From NCBI GenBank assembly GCA_900550955.1, contig URUF01000005.1, positions 24,523-88,522 on the forward strand: a stretch of DNA of 64,000 bases, given 5' to 3'. The translations under genes and the position numbers were made by a program. Shown here one piece after another: positions 50,728 to 59,567 of this stretch; position 1 is the first letter of the stretch, and each line of letters begins with the position of its first letter. The notes under the pieces were generated by a model, which did not search any database, was not told where the DNA came from, and saw only the letters and a list, made by a program, of their open reading frames with translations. Source of the DNA: an uncultured Eubacteriales bacterium. GTDB lineage: Bacteria; Bacillota; Clostridia; Christensenellales; Aristaeellaceae.

Positions 50728-51792
50728 ATGCTGGAAATTTGCAATCAGTTTCAACTAAAGGCCAGGGCCATTTCCTGCGAACCTTATGGAAACGGCCATA
50801 TCAACGTCACCTATTTGGTGAAAACGGCGGACGGGCCGGATTATATCCTGCAAAAGCTGAGCCGCCAGGCGTTTCACGACATTCCCGCCCTGATGAAAAA
50901 CATCGGGCAGGTAACGGCCCATTTGGCGCAGCAGGACCCCGACCCAAGGCATAACCTGCACCTGATCCCTACGCTGGAGGGGGCGACCTACCTGCACGCA
51001 AAAGACGGCGAGTATTACCGGGTGTACGATTTTATCACCCACAGCGTAAGCCTGGATCGCCCGGAGCGGGAAAACGACCTTTATGAATGCTCCTACGCGT
51101 TTGGCAAGTTCCAGCGCGCGCTGGAAAGCTTCCCGGTGGAACAGCTGAGCGAAACCATTCCTCACTTCCACGATACTCCCGGGCGTTACCAGGCGCTTCG
51201 GGACGCCATCGCGGCGGATGCGATGGGCCGCGTTAGGGAATGCGGGAAGGAGATTGCCTTTGCCCTGGCCCGGGAGGAGGAGGCCGCCAGCCTGATGAAG
51301 CTGCTCCATTACGGCGAACTGCCCCTGCGGGTTACCCATAACGATACCAAGCTGAATAACGTTATGCTGGACGAGGAAACCCACGAGGCGGTTTGCGTGA
51401 TTGACCTGGATACGGTGATGCCGGGCCTGGCCGCTTTTGACTTTGGCGACCTTGTGCGCTTTGGCGCAAACACGGGCGCGGAGGATGAAAAGGACCTGAG
51501 CAAGATCGGCATTTCCCTGCGCAACTATGAGCAGCTGCTCAAGGGCTTCCTGGCCGCTTGCGGTACTGCGCTGACGGAAAAGGAAATTGAAACGCTTCCC
51601 CTGGGCGGCAAGCTGATGACCCTGGAATGCGGCGTGCGATTCCTGACCGATTATTTGATGGGCGACGTGTATTTTCACATCCACCGGCCAGAGCACAACC
51701 TGGACCGCTGCCGCACCCAGTTCCAGCTGGTGGCCAGCATGGAAAGCAACTGGCAGGCAATGCTGGAGGCCTTGAAGCGGGCGCATCTGTAA
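50728..51792 (+). CDS. NahK-like anomeric sugar 1-kinase (APH fold)
   Basis: A 354-aa aminoglycoside-phosphotransferase-fold kinase. PYGNGHINVTYLV and YILQKLSRQAF at the N-terminus resemble the N-acetylhexosamine 1-kinase NahK. The catalytic loop VTHNDTKLNNVMLD (H204, D206) and VIDLDTVMPG complete the site. NahK phosphorylates GlcNAc/GalNAc at C1, releasing monosaccharides from the lacto-N-biose/galacto-N-biose pathway into nucleotide-sugar pools. The paired nucleotidyltransferase supports such a role; the actual sugar is not determined. Confidence 0.78.
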   Translation: MLEICNQFQLKARAISCEPYGNGHINVTYLVKTADGPDYILQKLSRQAFHDIPALMKNIGQVTAHLAQQDPDPRHNLHLIPTLEGATYLHAKDGEYYRVYDFITHSVSLDRPERENDLYECSYAFGKFQRALESFPVEQLSETIPHFHDTPGRYQALRDAIAADAMGRVRECGKEIAFALAREEEAASLMKLLHYGELPLRVTHNDTKLNNVMLDEETHEAVCVIDLDTVMPGLAAFDFGDLVRFGANTGAEDEKDLSKIGISLRNYEQLLKGFLAACGTALTEKEIETLPLGGKLMTLECGVRFLTDYLMGDVYFHIHRPEHNLDRCRTQFQLVASMESNWQAMLEALKRAHL

Positions 51793-51853
51793 AAACTTAC
51801 ATGGCAGGTGTTTACGAAGCATCTGTTCTTTTGCCGATGAATGCCTGATAGCC

Positions 51854-51921
51854 TACTTTCGCACCGCGAAAGTACCCCTTATGTTGACGGTCTGAGAACC
51901 ACCGTTTTAGCCGGTGGTTCT
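51854..51921. repeat. Two perfect short hairpins upstream of ruvC
   Basis: (1) 51854-51874: TACTTTCGC / GCGAAAGTA with an ACC loop. (2) 51895-51921: AGAACCACCG / CGGTGGTTCT with a 7-base loop. Neither has a T-run. They occupy the gap between the kinase gene and the ruvC promoter and resemble short palindromic intergenic repeats. Confidence 0.55.
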
Positions 51922-51951
51922 GATTGGGCCTTGTTCCTATCGAACGTTTGT

Positions 51952-51980
51952 TTGACAAGGCTGTATAAAACCTGTATCAT
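51952..51980 (+). promoter_or_regulatory. Promoter of the ruvC operon
   Basis: TTGACA (51952-51957), a 17-base spacer and TATCAT (51975-51980), 29 bases before the ruvC ATG. Confidence 0.75.
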
Positions 51981-52009
51981 AGCAGGAGCTGGAAAGGGGC
52001 GAAGGGCAA

Positions 52010-52504
52010 ATGGTCGTATTGGGGATTGACCCGGGCCTGGCTACGCTGGGCTGGGGCGCAATTGAGGCGGAGCGGGGAAAGCAAAGGCTGATTGATTACG
52101 GCTGCATCCTTACCACGCCGCAGCAGCGCTTTCCCGAACGGCTCAGGCAGATTGGCGAGGATATGCGCGCGCTGTTGAAAACCTATAAGCCCGAGGAAAT
52201 CGCGTTTGAGGAATTGTTTTTTGCCAAGAACGTGACCACCGCCCTTACCGTGGGCGCGGCGCGCGGCGTAAGCATAGCCGCCTGCGCCGAATATACCGAC
52301 CGGCTGTACGAATATACGCCCATGCAGGTAAAGCAGGCTATCGTAGGCTATGGCAAGGCGGAAAAGCAGCAGATTCAGCAAATGGTGAAGCTGCTTTTGC
52401 ACATGGAGGAGATTGCCAAACCGGACGACGCGGCGGACGCGATCGCCATAGCGCTTACGCACGCGGCCACAGGCCCCGCGCGGGAACAGTTTAAGATGAA
52501 ATGA
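52010..52504 (+). CDS. ruvC: Crossover junction endodeoxyribonuclease RuvC
   Basis: A 164-aa Holliday-junction resolvase. GIDPGLATLGWG carries the first catalytic Asp (residue 7), IAFEELFFAKN the Glu, and KPDDAADAIAIALTHA the C-terminal acidic pair. It cleaves junctions positioned by RuvAB. First gene of the ruvC-ruvA-(secreted protein)-ruvB-queA run; ruvA follows after 10 bp. Confidence 0.96.
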   Translation: MVVLGIDPGLATLGWGAIEAERGKQRLIDYGCILTTPQQRFPERLRQIGEDMRALLKTYKPEEIAFEELFFAKNVTTALTVGAARGVSIAACAEYTDRLYEYTPMQVKQAIVGYGKAEKQQIQQMVKLLLHMEEIAKPDDAADAIAIALTHAATGPAREQFKMK

Positions 52505-52514
52505 GGCATTTGGC

Positions 52515-53138
52515 ATGATTGCAATGCTTAAAGGCGCGCTGATGGAGAAAAGCGAGGGGGAGGCCGTGGTGATGACCGCCTCCGGGCTGGGCATGCGTGT
52601 GCAGTGCAGCATGACCACGCTTTCCGCTTTGCCTGCGGCCGGGCAGGAATGCACGCTGTACACCCATATGAATGTACGCGAGGACGCGATGGAGCTTTTT
52701 GGCTTTGCCCGCAGGGAGGAACGCGATATGTTCCGCAGGCTGATCGGCGTAAGCGGCATCGGGCCCAAAAGCGCGCTTGGCGTGCTGGGCAGCATGCCGC
52801 TGAGCGACCTGCGCCTGGCCATTCTCACGGGCGATGCGACGGCCCTGTCCCGCGCGCCGGGCATTGGCAAAAAAACGGCCCAGCGCATCAGCTTGGAATT
52901 GAAGGACAAGCTGGCGCAGGAGGCGCTTAACGGCACGGCGGAGGCGGACGAAGCGCTGTTTGCAGCGGACGCGCAAGCCCCCGCGCAGGACGCACTGAGC
53001 GAGGCTATGCTGGCCCTCAAATCGCTGGGCTACACGCCGCAGGAGGCCGCCGCGGCCCTCAAGGGCGTAAAGGGCCAGGCCGATACGCCGGACGAGCTGA
53101 TTAAGCTGGCGCTGCGCCATATGGCGCAGAACAGTTAG
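52515..53138 (+). CDS. ruvA: Holliday junction branch-migration protein RuvA
   Basis: A 207-aa junction-binding protein. Domain I is an OB-like barrel (IAMLKGALMEKSEGEAVV), domain II has two helix-hairpin-helix motifs (LIGVSGIGPKSALGVLGS and LSRAPGIGKKTAQRISLELKD), and domain III is a small three-helix unit (MLALKSLGYTPQEAAAALK) that binds RuvB. The length is normal. Confidence 0.95.
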   Translation: MIAMLKGALMEKSEGEAVVMTASGLGMRVQCSMTTLSALPAAGQECTLYTHMNVREDAMELFGFARREERDMFRRLIGVSGIGPKSALGVLGSMPLSDLRLAILTGDATALSRAPGIGKKTAQRISLELKDKLAQEALNGTAEADEALFAADAQAPAQDALSEAMLALKSLGYTPQEAAAALKGVKGQADTPDELIKLALRHMAQNS

Positions 53139-53158
53139 GGAAAATAGGGGGAAGGGCA

Positions 53159-55618
53159 ATGAGGGGGAACCATTTTAAGAAATATGTATTTTTTGCGCTG
53201 ATGCTGGCCGCGGCGCTTTTGTGCGCGGCGGCCCTGGCGGAGGGCGTAAGCACGAAGGAGGAGCTGTATGAAGCCGTCAAGGCCGCAAAGGGCGGCGAAG
53301 TGATCGCCCTGTCGGCGGATATTACCCTGGATTCCGAGTACGCGCTTGTAAATTCCAAGGGAAAAGAAATTATGATCGACCTTGGCGGGCATACATTGAA
53401 AAGCGCTTACTTTGAGCAGGGAACGTATTCTGTGCGGAACGGAACGGTTATTGGCGCATATTTGTTAGGCGAGGGCAAGGCTATTGCTGTGCACCTGGCC
53501 GAGGACGTGCGCTGCAAGGGCACAACCATTACGGCGGTGCTCATCGATGATCGAAACGGCGGAAAAATCGCGTTTTCAAATGCGGGCAGCATCGACGGCC
53601 CCTATGGCATTCAGATCAATCAGTACAGAAAGAGCACCATTCAAATTACCAATACGGGCACCATAACAGCGGACGCCTATGCGATCTATAGCCTTAGCGA
53701 GGCGGATGGCGCCGTTAAAATCGTGAACGACGGCCTGCTGGAAAGCCGTTGCTGCGCGGCGGTTAGAATTCAACCTACGACTGATAAACATAAAGCTACG
53801 CTAAGCATTGAGGGCGCCGGGGCGCTGACGGGCGCGTGCGGGGTTCACTCCACAGGCAACACTACCCTAACCATTGATCAGCGTATTACGGCCGTTTATA
53901 CCTCCGAAAAAAACCAGGCGGTTCTGGCGCAGGAGGAAGACCGGAAAAGGATTTACCAGGTCCAGTTTATTACGATAATGGGAAAAATGACCGATGAAAA
54001 CAACGAAAGCATGCTGAAGTTTGCCAGCCTGCGCGATGAAGCGACAAACGGCGTGGCCGTAGCAATACAAAACGAGAATGGCGATGCGAACAAGCTAACC
54101 CTTTCCGGCACGCTTAGCGCCACAAACCGCCTGCTTTTGCTGCCCGGCGCCTCGCCCTTTGGATCAAAGATGAGCGTGGCGGTGCATTCCTCCCTCGCGC
54201 CGGATAGCAAGGCGGATTCCTTTGACGTATGGCTGCCGCTGGAGAAAAGGCCGGCCGAGTTTAACGAGGCCGGGGCGGAAAAGCAGCTAAAGGCCGCCAT
54301 GAAACGGCTGGATGTGGAGGGCTTTCTGGCGGGAGGCGGACGCCTGCGCGTTTGCGTGAGCGCGCCGGTGCTAAACCAGGAAGGGAAGATGCTGATATCC
54401 GTTACGCGCAGCGCGCTGGTGCAGGAGCTTATGGGCGGTTATTTGACCGCGGAAGGAATGGAATGGGATACCGGCGTTGCCGAAGAAATTTATAACCAGA
54501 AAAGCACCGTGCTCACGGACGGTGAGGAGCTAATAGACGCGTTTGAAGACGCAATGGCTGCCAGGGATCAATACGCCATTGACCTGGACTGCGATGTGAT
54601 CGTTGAAAACAGCGACACAGGCACGCAAAGCCGCTTTCATGCGTTTCGTCCAAAGAAGGGCGGCATGCTGTATGTGGAGGGAAATGGGCATATCCTGCAA
54701 AATGGCATCCTTTCGCTTGGCTCGCCGGCTACCCTGCGCAATTTGACGTTTAACGGTTTGAGGTGCTATAACGGGAAAGTGACGATTGAAAATAGCCGCT
54801 TCACAAGCCTGGATTTCAGCCAGGCAAATGCAAACCTTATAGGCGTGACGGCTACGAGTGAAGATGCAAGGCTGGAGCTGTGGGACACGGATGCGCAGAT
54901 TGACGCGGGCTGCACGGCGGCTTTCCTTTCCGCAACCCTTGATGATAAGGGCACAATGACAATTCTCAACAATGGGAATGTTTCGCAGGAACTTGCCCTT
55001 TCAGTAAGGGGAGGCACGATAAAGCTATCGGGCGAAGGGCAGGCGAGAAGCATTGAGCTTTATGATGAATCAGAATATTGGAATAAGAAGGCTGTTTTTA
55101 AGGTAGAGCACGACGCGGACGAGCTTGAGATTAACGCGGGCCCCGGCACGACGGTTGCCTATAAGGGTAATGTGGAGGGAAACGTGGAGATCGAAAGACT
55201 GGAAAAGGGCGCGAGCATCACGCTTTCCGGCACGGTGGGCGGAGAGGTGGTTGTTGCCATCAACCCCAAGAAGATCGGCCTTGAGGCGGATGGCAAAACG
55301 GTGGAAAAATACGTGCAGGCATGCTTGAAAGGGCTGAAGCTGAGCAACTGCAAAACTGCGGAAAATGAAGCGGTGACTGTGCGTTTGCGGGACTATGATG
55401 CGATGTACCTAAGGACGTCTGAAATGAGCGAGGATGAATTGACGCTTACGGCGAACATTGTGAAGTATGACGTATCCTACGATGGCGCGCAGGTTATATG
55501 CACAGGACGCACAAATACCACCCAAGAATGGAAGTGGCAGAAGAATGGCAGCGGGTGGGGCGACCCTGTTTTTGAAACGGTTGTGCGCTACGACGCGGAG
55601 GGAAACGTTATAGATTGA
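53159..55618 (+). CDS. Large secreted beta-helix-like protein of unknown function
   Basis: An 819-aa protein with a signal peptide (residues 1-28, cleavage after ALA). The mature part begins with a pectate-lyase-fold-like pattern (ELYEAVKAAKGGEVIALSAD, then LGGHTLKS and the short repeats of a right-handed beta-helix). A second such block begins near 455 (GEELIDAFEDAMAARDQ, then GGMLYVEGNGHILQNG). No catalytic motif, sortase signal or transmembrane anchor is seen. It lies 20 bp after ruvA and 41 bp before ruvB, splitting the usual ruvAB pair. The DNA is AT-richer in places than the flanking genes. Confidence 0.7.
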   Translation: MRGNHFKKYVFFALMLAAALLCAAALAEGVSTKEELYEAVKAAKGGEVIALSADITLDSEYALVNSKGKEIMIDLGGHTLKSAYFEQGTYSVRNGTVIGAYLLGEGKAIAVHLAEDVRCKGTTITAVLIDDRNGGKIAFSNAGSIDGPYGIQINQYRKSTIQITNTGTITADAYAIYSLSEADGAVKIVNDGLLESRCCAAVRIQPTTDKHKATLSIEGAGALTGACGVHSTGNTTLTIDQRITAVYTSEKNQAVLAQEEDRKRIYQVQFITIMGKMTDENNESMLKFASLRDEATNGVAVAIQNENGDANKLTLSGTLSATNRLLLLPGASPFGSKMSVAVHSSLAPDSKADSFDVWLPLEKRPAEFNEAGAEKQLKAAMKRLDVEGFLAGGGRLRVCVSAPVLNQEGKMLISVTRSALVQELMGGYLTAEGMEWDTGVAEEIYNQKSTVLTDGEELIDAFEDAMAARDQYAIDLDCDVIVENSDTGTQSRFHAFRPKKGGMLYVEGNGHILQNGILSLGSPATLRNLTFNGLRCYNGKVTIENSRFTSLDFSQANANLIGVTATSEDARLELWDTDAQIDAGCTAAFLSATLDDKGTMTILNNGNVSQELALSVRGGTIKLSGEGQARSIELYDESEYWNKKAVFKVEHDADELEINAGPGTTVAYKGNVEGNVEIERLEKGASITLSGTVGGEVVVAINPKKIGLEADGKTVEKYVQACLKGLKLSNCKTAENEAVTVRLRDYDAMYLRTSEMSEDELTLTANIVKYDVSYDGAQVICTGRTNTTQEWKWQKNGSGWGDPVFETVVRYDAEGNVID

Positions 55619-55659
55619 CGCGGACGGCGAAGAATGGCTGACGGGAAAGAGGAACGGCG

Positions 55660-56688
55660 ATGGACGACAGAATCGTTTCCACAGGCTTTCGGGACGGGGA
55701 GGACGAGCAGGAAAGCAGCCTGCGCCCCAAAAGCCTGCGCGAGTATATTGGGCAGGAGAGCGTGAAGCAAAACCTGCATATTTCCATTGAGGCGGCGCTC
55801 AAGAGGCATGAGCCGCTGGATCATTTGCTGCTGTACGGCCCGCCTGGCCTGGGCAAAACCACGCTGGCGGGTATCATCGCCTCGGAGATGGGGCAGAACA
55901 TCCGCATCACCAGCGGCCCGGCCATTGAAAAGGCGGGCGATCTGGCCAGCATTTTAACCAACCTGGCGGATGGCGACGTGCTTTTTATTGACGAGATTCA
56001 CCGCTTGAGCCGTTCCGTGGAGGAGGTTTTGTACCCCGCCATGGAGGATTACGCGCTGGATATCATGATTGGCAAGGGCCCCACGGCGCGCAGCATCCGC
56101 CTGGATCTGCCGCGCTTTACGCTGGTTGGCGCAACCACGCGCGCGGGCCTTTTAAGCGCGCCGCTGCGCGACCGCTTCGGCATGCTGTTCCGCCTGGAAA
56201 TGTACACGCCGGAGGAGCTTTCGGCCATAGTCAGGCGCAGCGCGGGAATTTTGAACGTGCGCGCGGAGGACGACGGCATTTTGGAAATCGCCCGCAGAAG
56301 CCGCGGTACGCCGCGCATTGCCAACCGCATGCTCCGGCGCGTGCGCGACTTTGCGCAAATACGCGCGGAAGGCGTGATCACGCGCGAGGTAGCCCGCCAG
56401 AGCATGGATATGCAGGACGTGGACGAGCTGGGCCTGGACAAGCTGGACCGCACCATGCTTGCCACCGTGATGGATAAGTTTGGAGGCGGCCCGGTGGGCC
56501 TGGAAACGTTGAGCGCTATGACGGGAGAGGACGCCACCACCATTGAGGACGTGTACGAGCCGTATTTGATGCAGCTGGGCTTTATGCTGCGCACGCCGCG
56601 CGGGCGCGTGGTAACGCCTGCCGCCTACGAGCATATGGGCCGCAAGCCCCTTGCGCCGCCTGATGAAGGGGAACAGATGAGGATATGA
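55660..56688 (+). CDS. ruvB: Holliday junction branch-migration helicase RuvB
   Basis: A 342-aa AAA+ motor. Walker A is GPPGLGKTT, Walker B LFIDEIHRL and sensor 1 LVGATTRAG; the arginine finger region (LRDRFGMLFRLE) and a C-terminal winged helix (GFMLRTPRGRVVTP) follow. It drives branch migration with RuvA. Its stop overlaps the queA ATG (ATGA). Confidence 0.97.
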   Translation: MDDRIVSTGFRDGEDEQESSLRPKSLREYIGQESVKQNLHISIEAALKRHEPLDHLLLYGPPGLGKTTLAGIIASEMGQNIRITSGPAIEKAGDLASILTNLADGDVLFIDEIHRLSRSVEEVLYPAMEDYALDIMIGKGPTARSIRLDLPRFTLVGATTRAGLLSAPLRDRFGMLFRLEMYTPEELSAIVRRSAGILNVRAEDDGILEIARRSRGTPRIANRMLRRVRDFAQIRAEGVITREVARQSMDMQDVDELGLDKLDRTMLATVMDKFGGGPVGLETLSAMTGEDATTIEDVYEPYLMQLGFMLRTPRGRVVTPAAYEHMGRKPLAPPDEGEQMRI

Positions 56689-57716
56689 AAACAAGCGATT
56701 TTGATTATGAGCTGCCGCAGGAGCGAATTGCCCAAACGCCCATGGAGCCGCGCGACCACAGCCGCCTGCTGGTGTATAACCGGACGGATGGCAGCGTGGA
56801 GCATTTGCATTTTTACGATTTACCGCGCTTTTTGCGCAAGGGCGACGTGCTGGTTATCAACGAAACCAAGGTGATTCCCGCGCGGCTGCTTGGGCAGAAG
56901 GAGGATACCGGCGTACCCGTGGAGGTGCTGCTGCTCAAGCGCTTGGAGCGCGACGTATGGGAGGCGCTGGTGCGCCCGGGCCGCAGGCTGCACCCCGGGG
57001 CCATGTGCAGCTTTGGCGGCGGCCTTTTGCGCGCGGAGATCACCGGCACGGCGGAGGACGGCGGGCGCAGGGTGCGCTTCCATTACGATGGCGTGTTTGA
57101 GGAAATCCTGGACAGGCTGGGCCAGATGCCCCTGCCGCCCTATATTCACGAAAAGCTCCAGGATAAAACCCGCTACCAAACCGTATACGCCAGGGAGGAG
57201 GGCAGCGCCGCCGCGCCAACGGCAGGGCTGCACTTTACGCCGGAGCTGCTTGAAAAAATCCGCGCCATGGGCGTGGAGATTGCGCCGGTGCTGCTGCATG
57301 TGGGCCTGGGCACCTTCCGCCCGGTGAAGGCGGAGGATTTGAGCGAGCACCATATGCATGTGGAGCACTATGAGGTAACGCCAGAGGCGGCAAGCAAAAT
57401 CAACGCCGCGCGGGCGGCGGGCGGGCGCTGCGTGTGCGTGGGCACCACCAGCGTGCGCACGCTGGAAACCGTTACGGGCGGGGATGGGCTTGTGAAGGCG
57501 CAAAGCGGCGATACGGGTATTTTCATCACGCCCGGCTATACCTTCCATGCCACCGACGCGCTGATTACCAATTTTCATTTGCCGCAGAGCACGCTGCTGA
57601 TGCTCGTTTCCGCGCTGATGGGACGCGAGGAGGCCCTGCGCGTGTACCGCGAGGCCGTGGCGGAAAAGTACCGCTTTTTCTCCTTTGGGGACGCCATGCT
57701 CATACTAAACAAGTAA
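56685..57716 (+). CDS. queA: S-adenosylmethionine:tRNA ribosyltransferase-isomerase QueA
   Basis: A 343-aa enzyme of queuosine biosynthesis that transfers the ribosyl part of SAM to preQ1 in tRNA, forming epoxyqueuosine. Motifs include FDYELPQERIAQTP, LVINETKVIPARL, PLPPYI, APTAGLHFT and TNFHLPQSTLLMLVSALMG. It starts within the ruvB stop codon. In many Firmicutes tgt comes next; here a terminator and a foreign element follow instead. Confidence 0.96.
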   Translation: MKTSDFDYELPQERIAQTPMEPRDHSRLLVYNRTDGSVEHLHFYDLPRFLRKGDVLVINETKVIPARLLGQKEDTGVPVEVLLLKRLERDVWEALVRPGRRLHPGAMCSFGGGLLRAEITGTAEDGGRRVRFHYDGVFEEILDRLGQMPLPPYIHEKLQDKTRYQTVYAREEGSAAAPTAGLHFTPELLEKIRAMGVEIAPVLLHVGLGTFRPVKAEDLSEHHMHVEHYEVTPEAASKINAARAAGGRCVCVGTTSVRTLETVTGGDGLVKAQSGDTGIFITPGYTFHATDALITNFHLPQSTLLMLVSALMGREEALRVYREAVAEKYRFFSFGDAMLILNK

Positions 57717-57725
57717 TTAAACAAG

Positions 57726-57767
57726 GCCGGACGACAAGGGAGAAATCCTTATGCCGTCCGGCTTTTT
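57726..57767 (+). terminator. Terminator after queA
   Basis: GCCGGACG pairs with CGTCCGGC around a 21-base loop and is followed by TTTTT. It ends 3 bases before the stop of the recombinase gene and marks the left side of the inserted element. Confidence 0.8.
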
Positions 57768-57769
57768 CG

Positions 57770-59341
57770 TTATTCTGCCGGTTCGATTTGCTTGTAAACG
57801 AAGCGGTGTTCTATGCCATTTCTGAACCGAATTGACGTGACTTTTCCGTCCAAAATACAAAAGTTTGAGCAGACCGAATTAACAAACTCTTTTGTTATCT
57901 GCGGGTCGGTTGACTTAATCATCCGGATGTAGTCAACATGGCGGGAGTTGAGGATCTCTTGGGTCAATGCGTAGTACGAAGCCTTCGCAATGAAGTCAGC
58001 ATCACTCATGTTCCTATCAGCCGTAGCCTGATCGTCGAGCTCCTGTATTCGCTGGTCGATCTGATCGAGCTGGTCGTTCAGTTTCTTCCGCTCGATAAAA
58101 TACTCCGTTTTCGGCATTGGATCGTCCTCATACAGATAGAGCTGGCTTAGGCGGGTAATTGCTCGCTCAATACGCCGCTTTTCCTTGTCTAGCAGATCAC
58201 GCTCGGTGACCTCGGTCGTGATCTGAACCTCTGCCGGCTCGAACTCAGAGACACCGTACTTCTCCGACATGAAGAACTCTCGCATGGCATCCAGACCCGG
58301 CTGCTCGATGTGATCGATGTCTACGAACTCCGGCCCACGGAGCAGCTTCTTCTGGAGGACGGCTGATGATGTGGACTTCCCAAAGGAAGCCTGTGCCCGG
58401 ACGATATTTGCGATGTAGTTCAGGACGAATGGGCCGAGGGTGATTTCCGATACAAACTTGTTGGTACAGCTATCGCTCTTCCGGCGTTTACTGCACAAAT
58501 AGATCGATGGCCTCCATCCGTCCGAACGCTTCCGGTCAACGGTTGCGCTGTACTGGCTGCCGCATAGGCCGCAGGTGATGAGGCCGGCGAACACATGAAC
58601 GTTTTTCCGCTTATAAGTCTTGAAGGTTCCGCGCTTCTTCAGGTTGTTGCGATCCAGCTTGCTCTGGCAGATGTCAAACATCTCCTTTGTGATGATTGCT
58701 TCATGATGTCCGGGTACGATGATGACATCCTCAGGAGGCCGGAAAGACCAGCTAGACAGCCCCTTGCTTTCGTTTCGGTAGTTGTAGCGCATTGCTCCAT
58801 AGTAAAACGGATTTGTCAGGATCGTCCATACCGAGTTGGTGTTCCACGCTCCGTAGTGAGTCTTCAGTCCCTGCCTGTTCAGCTCCTTGGTGATCGAGAG
58901 CACCGTTCCGGATTCGCTGTATGTCTGGAAGATCCACGCAACGATCTTCGCTTCTTCGGGGTTGGCGGTGAACACACTTGTTCCTTTCTCATGGGCGTAC
59001 CCGTAAGGACAGCGACCACCGTTCCATTTTCCATCGTTTGCACGAGAGAGGGCGACGGCAGAAACACGCTCTCCGGTCATCTTCCGCTCCAGCTCGGCAA
59101 AAACAAGGATGATCTTCAGCATAGCCTCGCCGATTGCCGACGATGTGTCGAATTGCTCGTTTTTGGAGATGAAGGTGACATGGAGATCCTTCAGCTCGGA
59201 GTACATGGCTGTGAAGTCCATGAGGTTTCGGCTGATGCGATCGATCTTCCAGACCACCAGATGCGTGAACTCGCCGCTCCGGATCCGGGACATCATCTGC
59301 TGGTAGCCCGGTCGGCTCGTATTCTTTGCAGAGTAATTCAT
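57770..59341 (-). pseudogene. Large serine recombinase lacking the catalytic N-terminus
   Basis: 523 codons from ATG at 59341. The product begins MNYSAKNTSRPGYQQMM and KIDRISRN (R35, R38), which lie ~55 residues into a normal serine recombinase; the YxRVST segment with the nucleophilic serine is missing. The rest is complete: end of the resolvase domain (AELERKMTGERV), recombinase domain (WNGGRCPYGYA, NPFYYGAMRY), zinc ribbon (CGLCGSQY ... CSKRRKSDSC) and coiled coil (about 385-460). The frame stays open upstream to 59455 but that part encodes nothing recognisable. Probably inactive alone; less likely a split enzyme. The ATG has AGGGG upstream. Confidence 0.8.
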
Positions 59342-59360
59342 GCTGCACCCCTTTTTCAGA

Positions 59361-59369
59361 TGGTATAAT
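59361..59369 (+). promoter_or_regulatory. Extended -10 promoter in the element
   Basis: TGGTATAAT (TGn plus consensus TATAAT) on the plus strand, 33 bases before the ATG of the small candidate gene, with no good -35. It points away from the recombinase gene. Confidence 0.5.
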
Positions 59370-59402
59370 TCTGGTGTGGGTGTCGTACCGGAAAGGAGAA
59401 AA

Positions 59403-59567
59403 ATGAGCATGTCGATTGCTGAAATCGAGATCACCCGGCAAAACGGCCAGATCACCGTCCGGCTGACTGTCGATCCTTCAAGGCTTTGTCCACAAGGGAA
59501 GCAACAAGTTGTTCAAGCTCTTTGCCGCGCACTTGAACGAGATCTTCCTCTGGAACTGAAAAACTGA
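59403..59567 (+). CDS. Candidate 54-aa protein, antisense to the end of the XRE gene
   Basis: The ATG has AAAGGAG at 4-5 bases and an extended -10 promoter upstream, both stronger signals than chance would give. The product is MSMSIAEIEITRQNGQITVR followed by a polar tail rich in Gln, Leu and Arg; no domain is recognised. It overlaps 116 bases of the minus-strand XRE gene. Either the two genes overlap tail to tail or this frame is the shadow of the XRE 3' end. Confidence 0.4.
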   Translation: MSMSIAEIEITRQNGQITVRLTVDPSRLCPQGKQQVVQALCRALERDLPLELKN

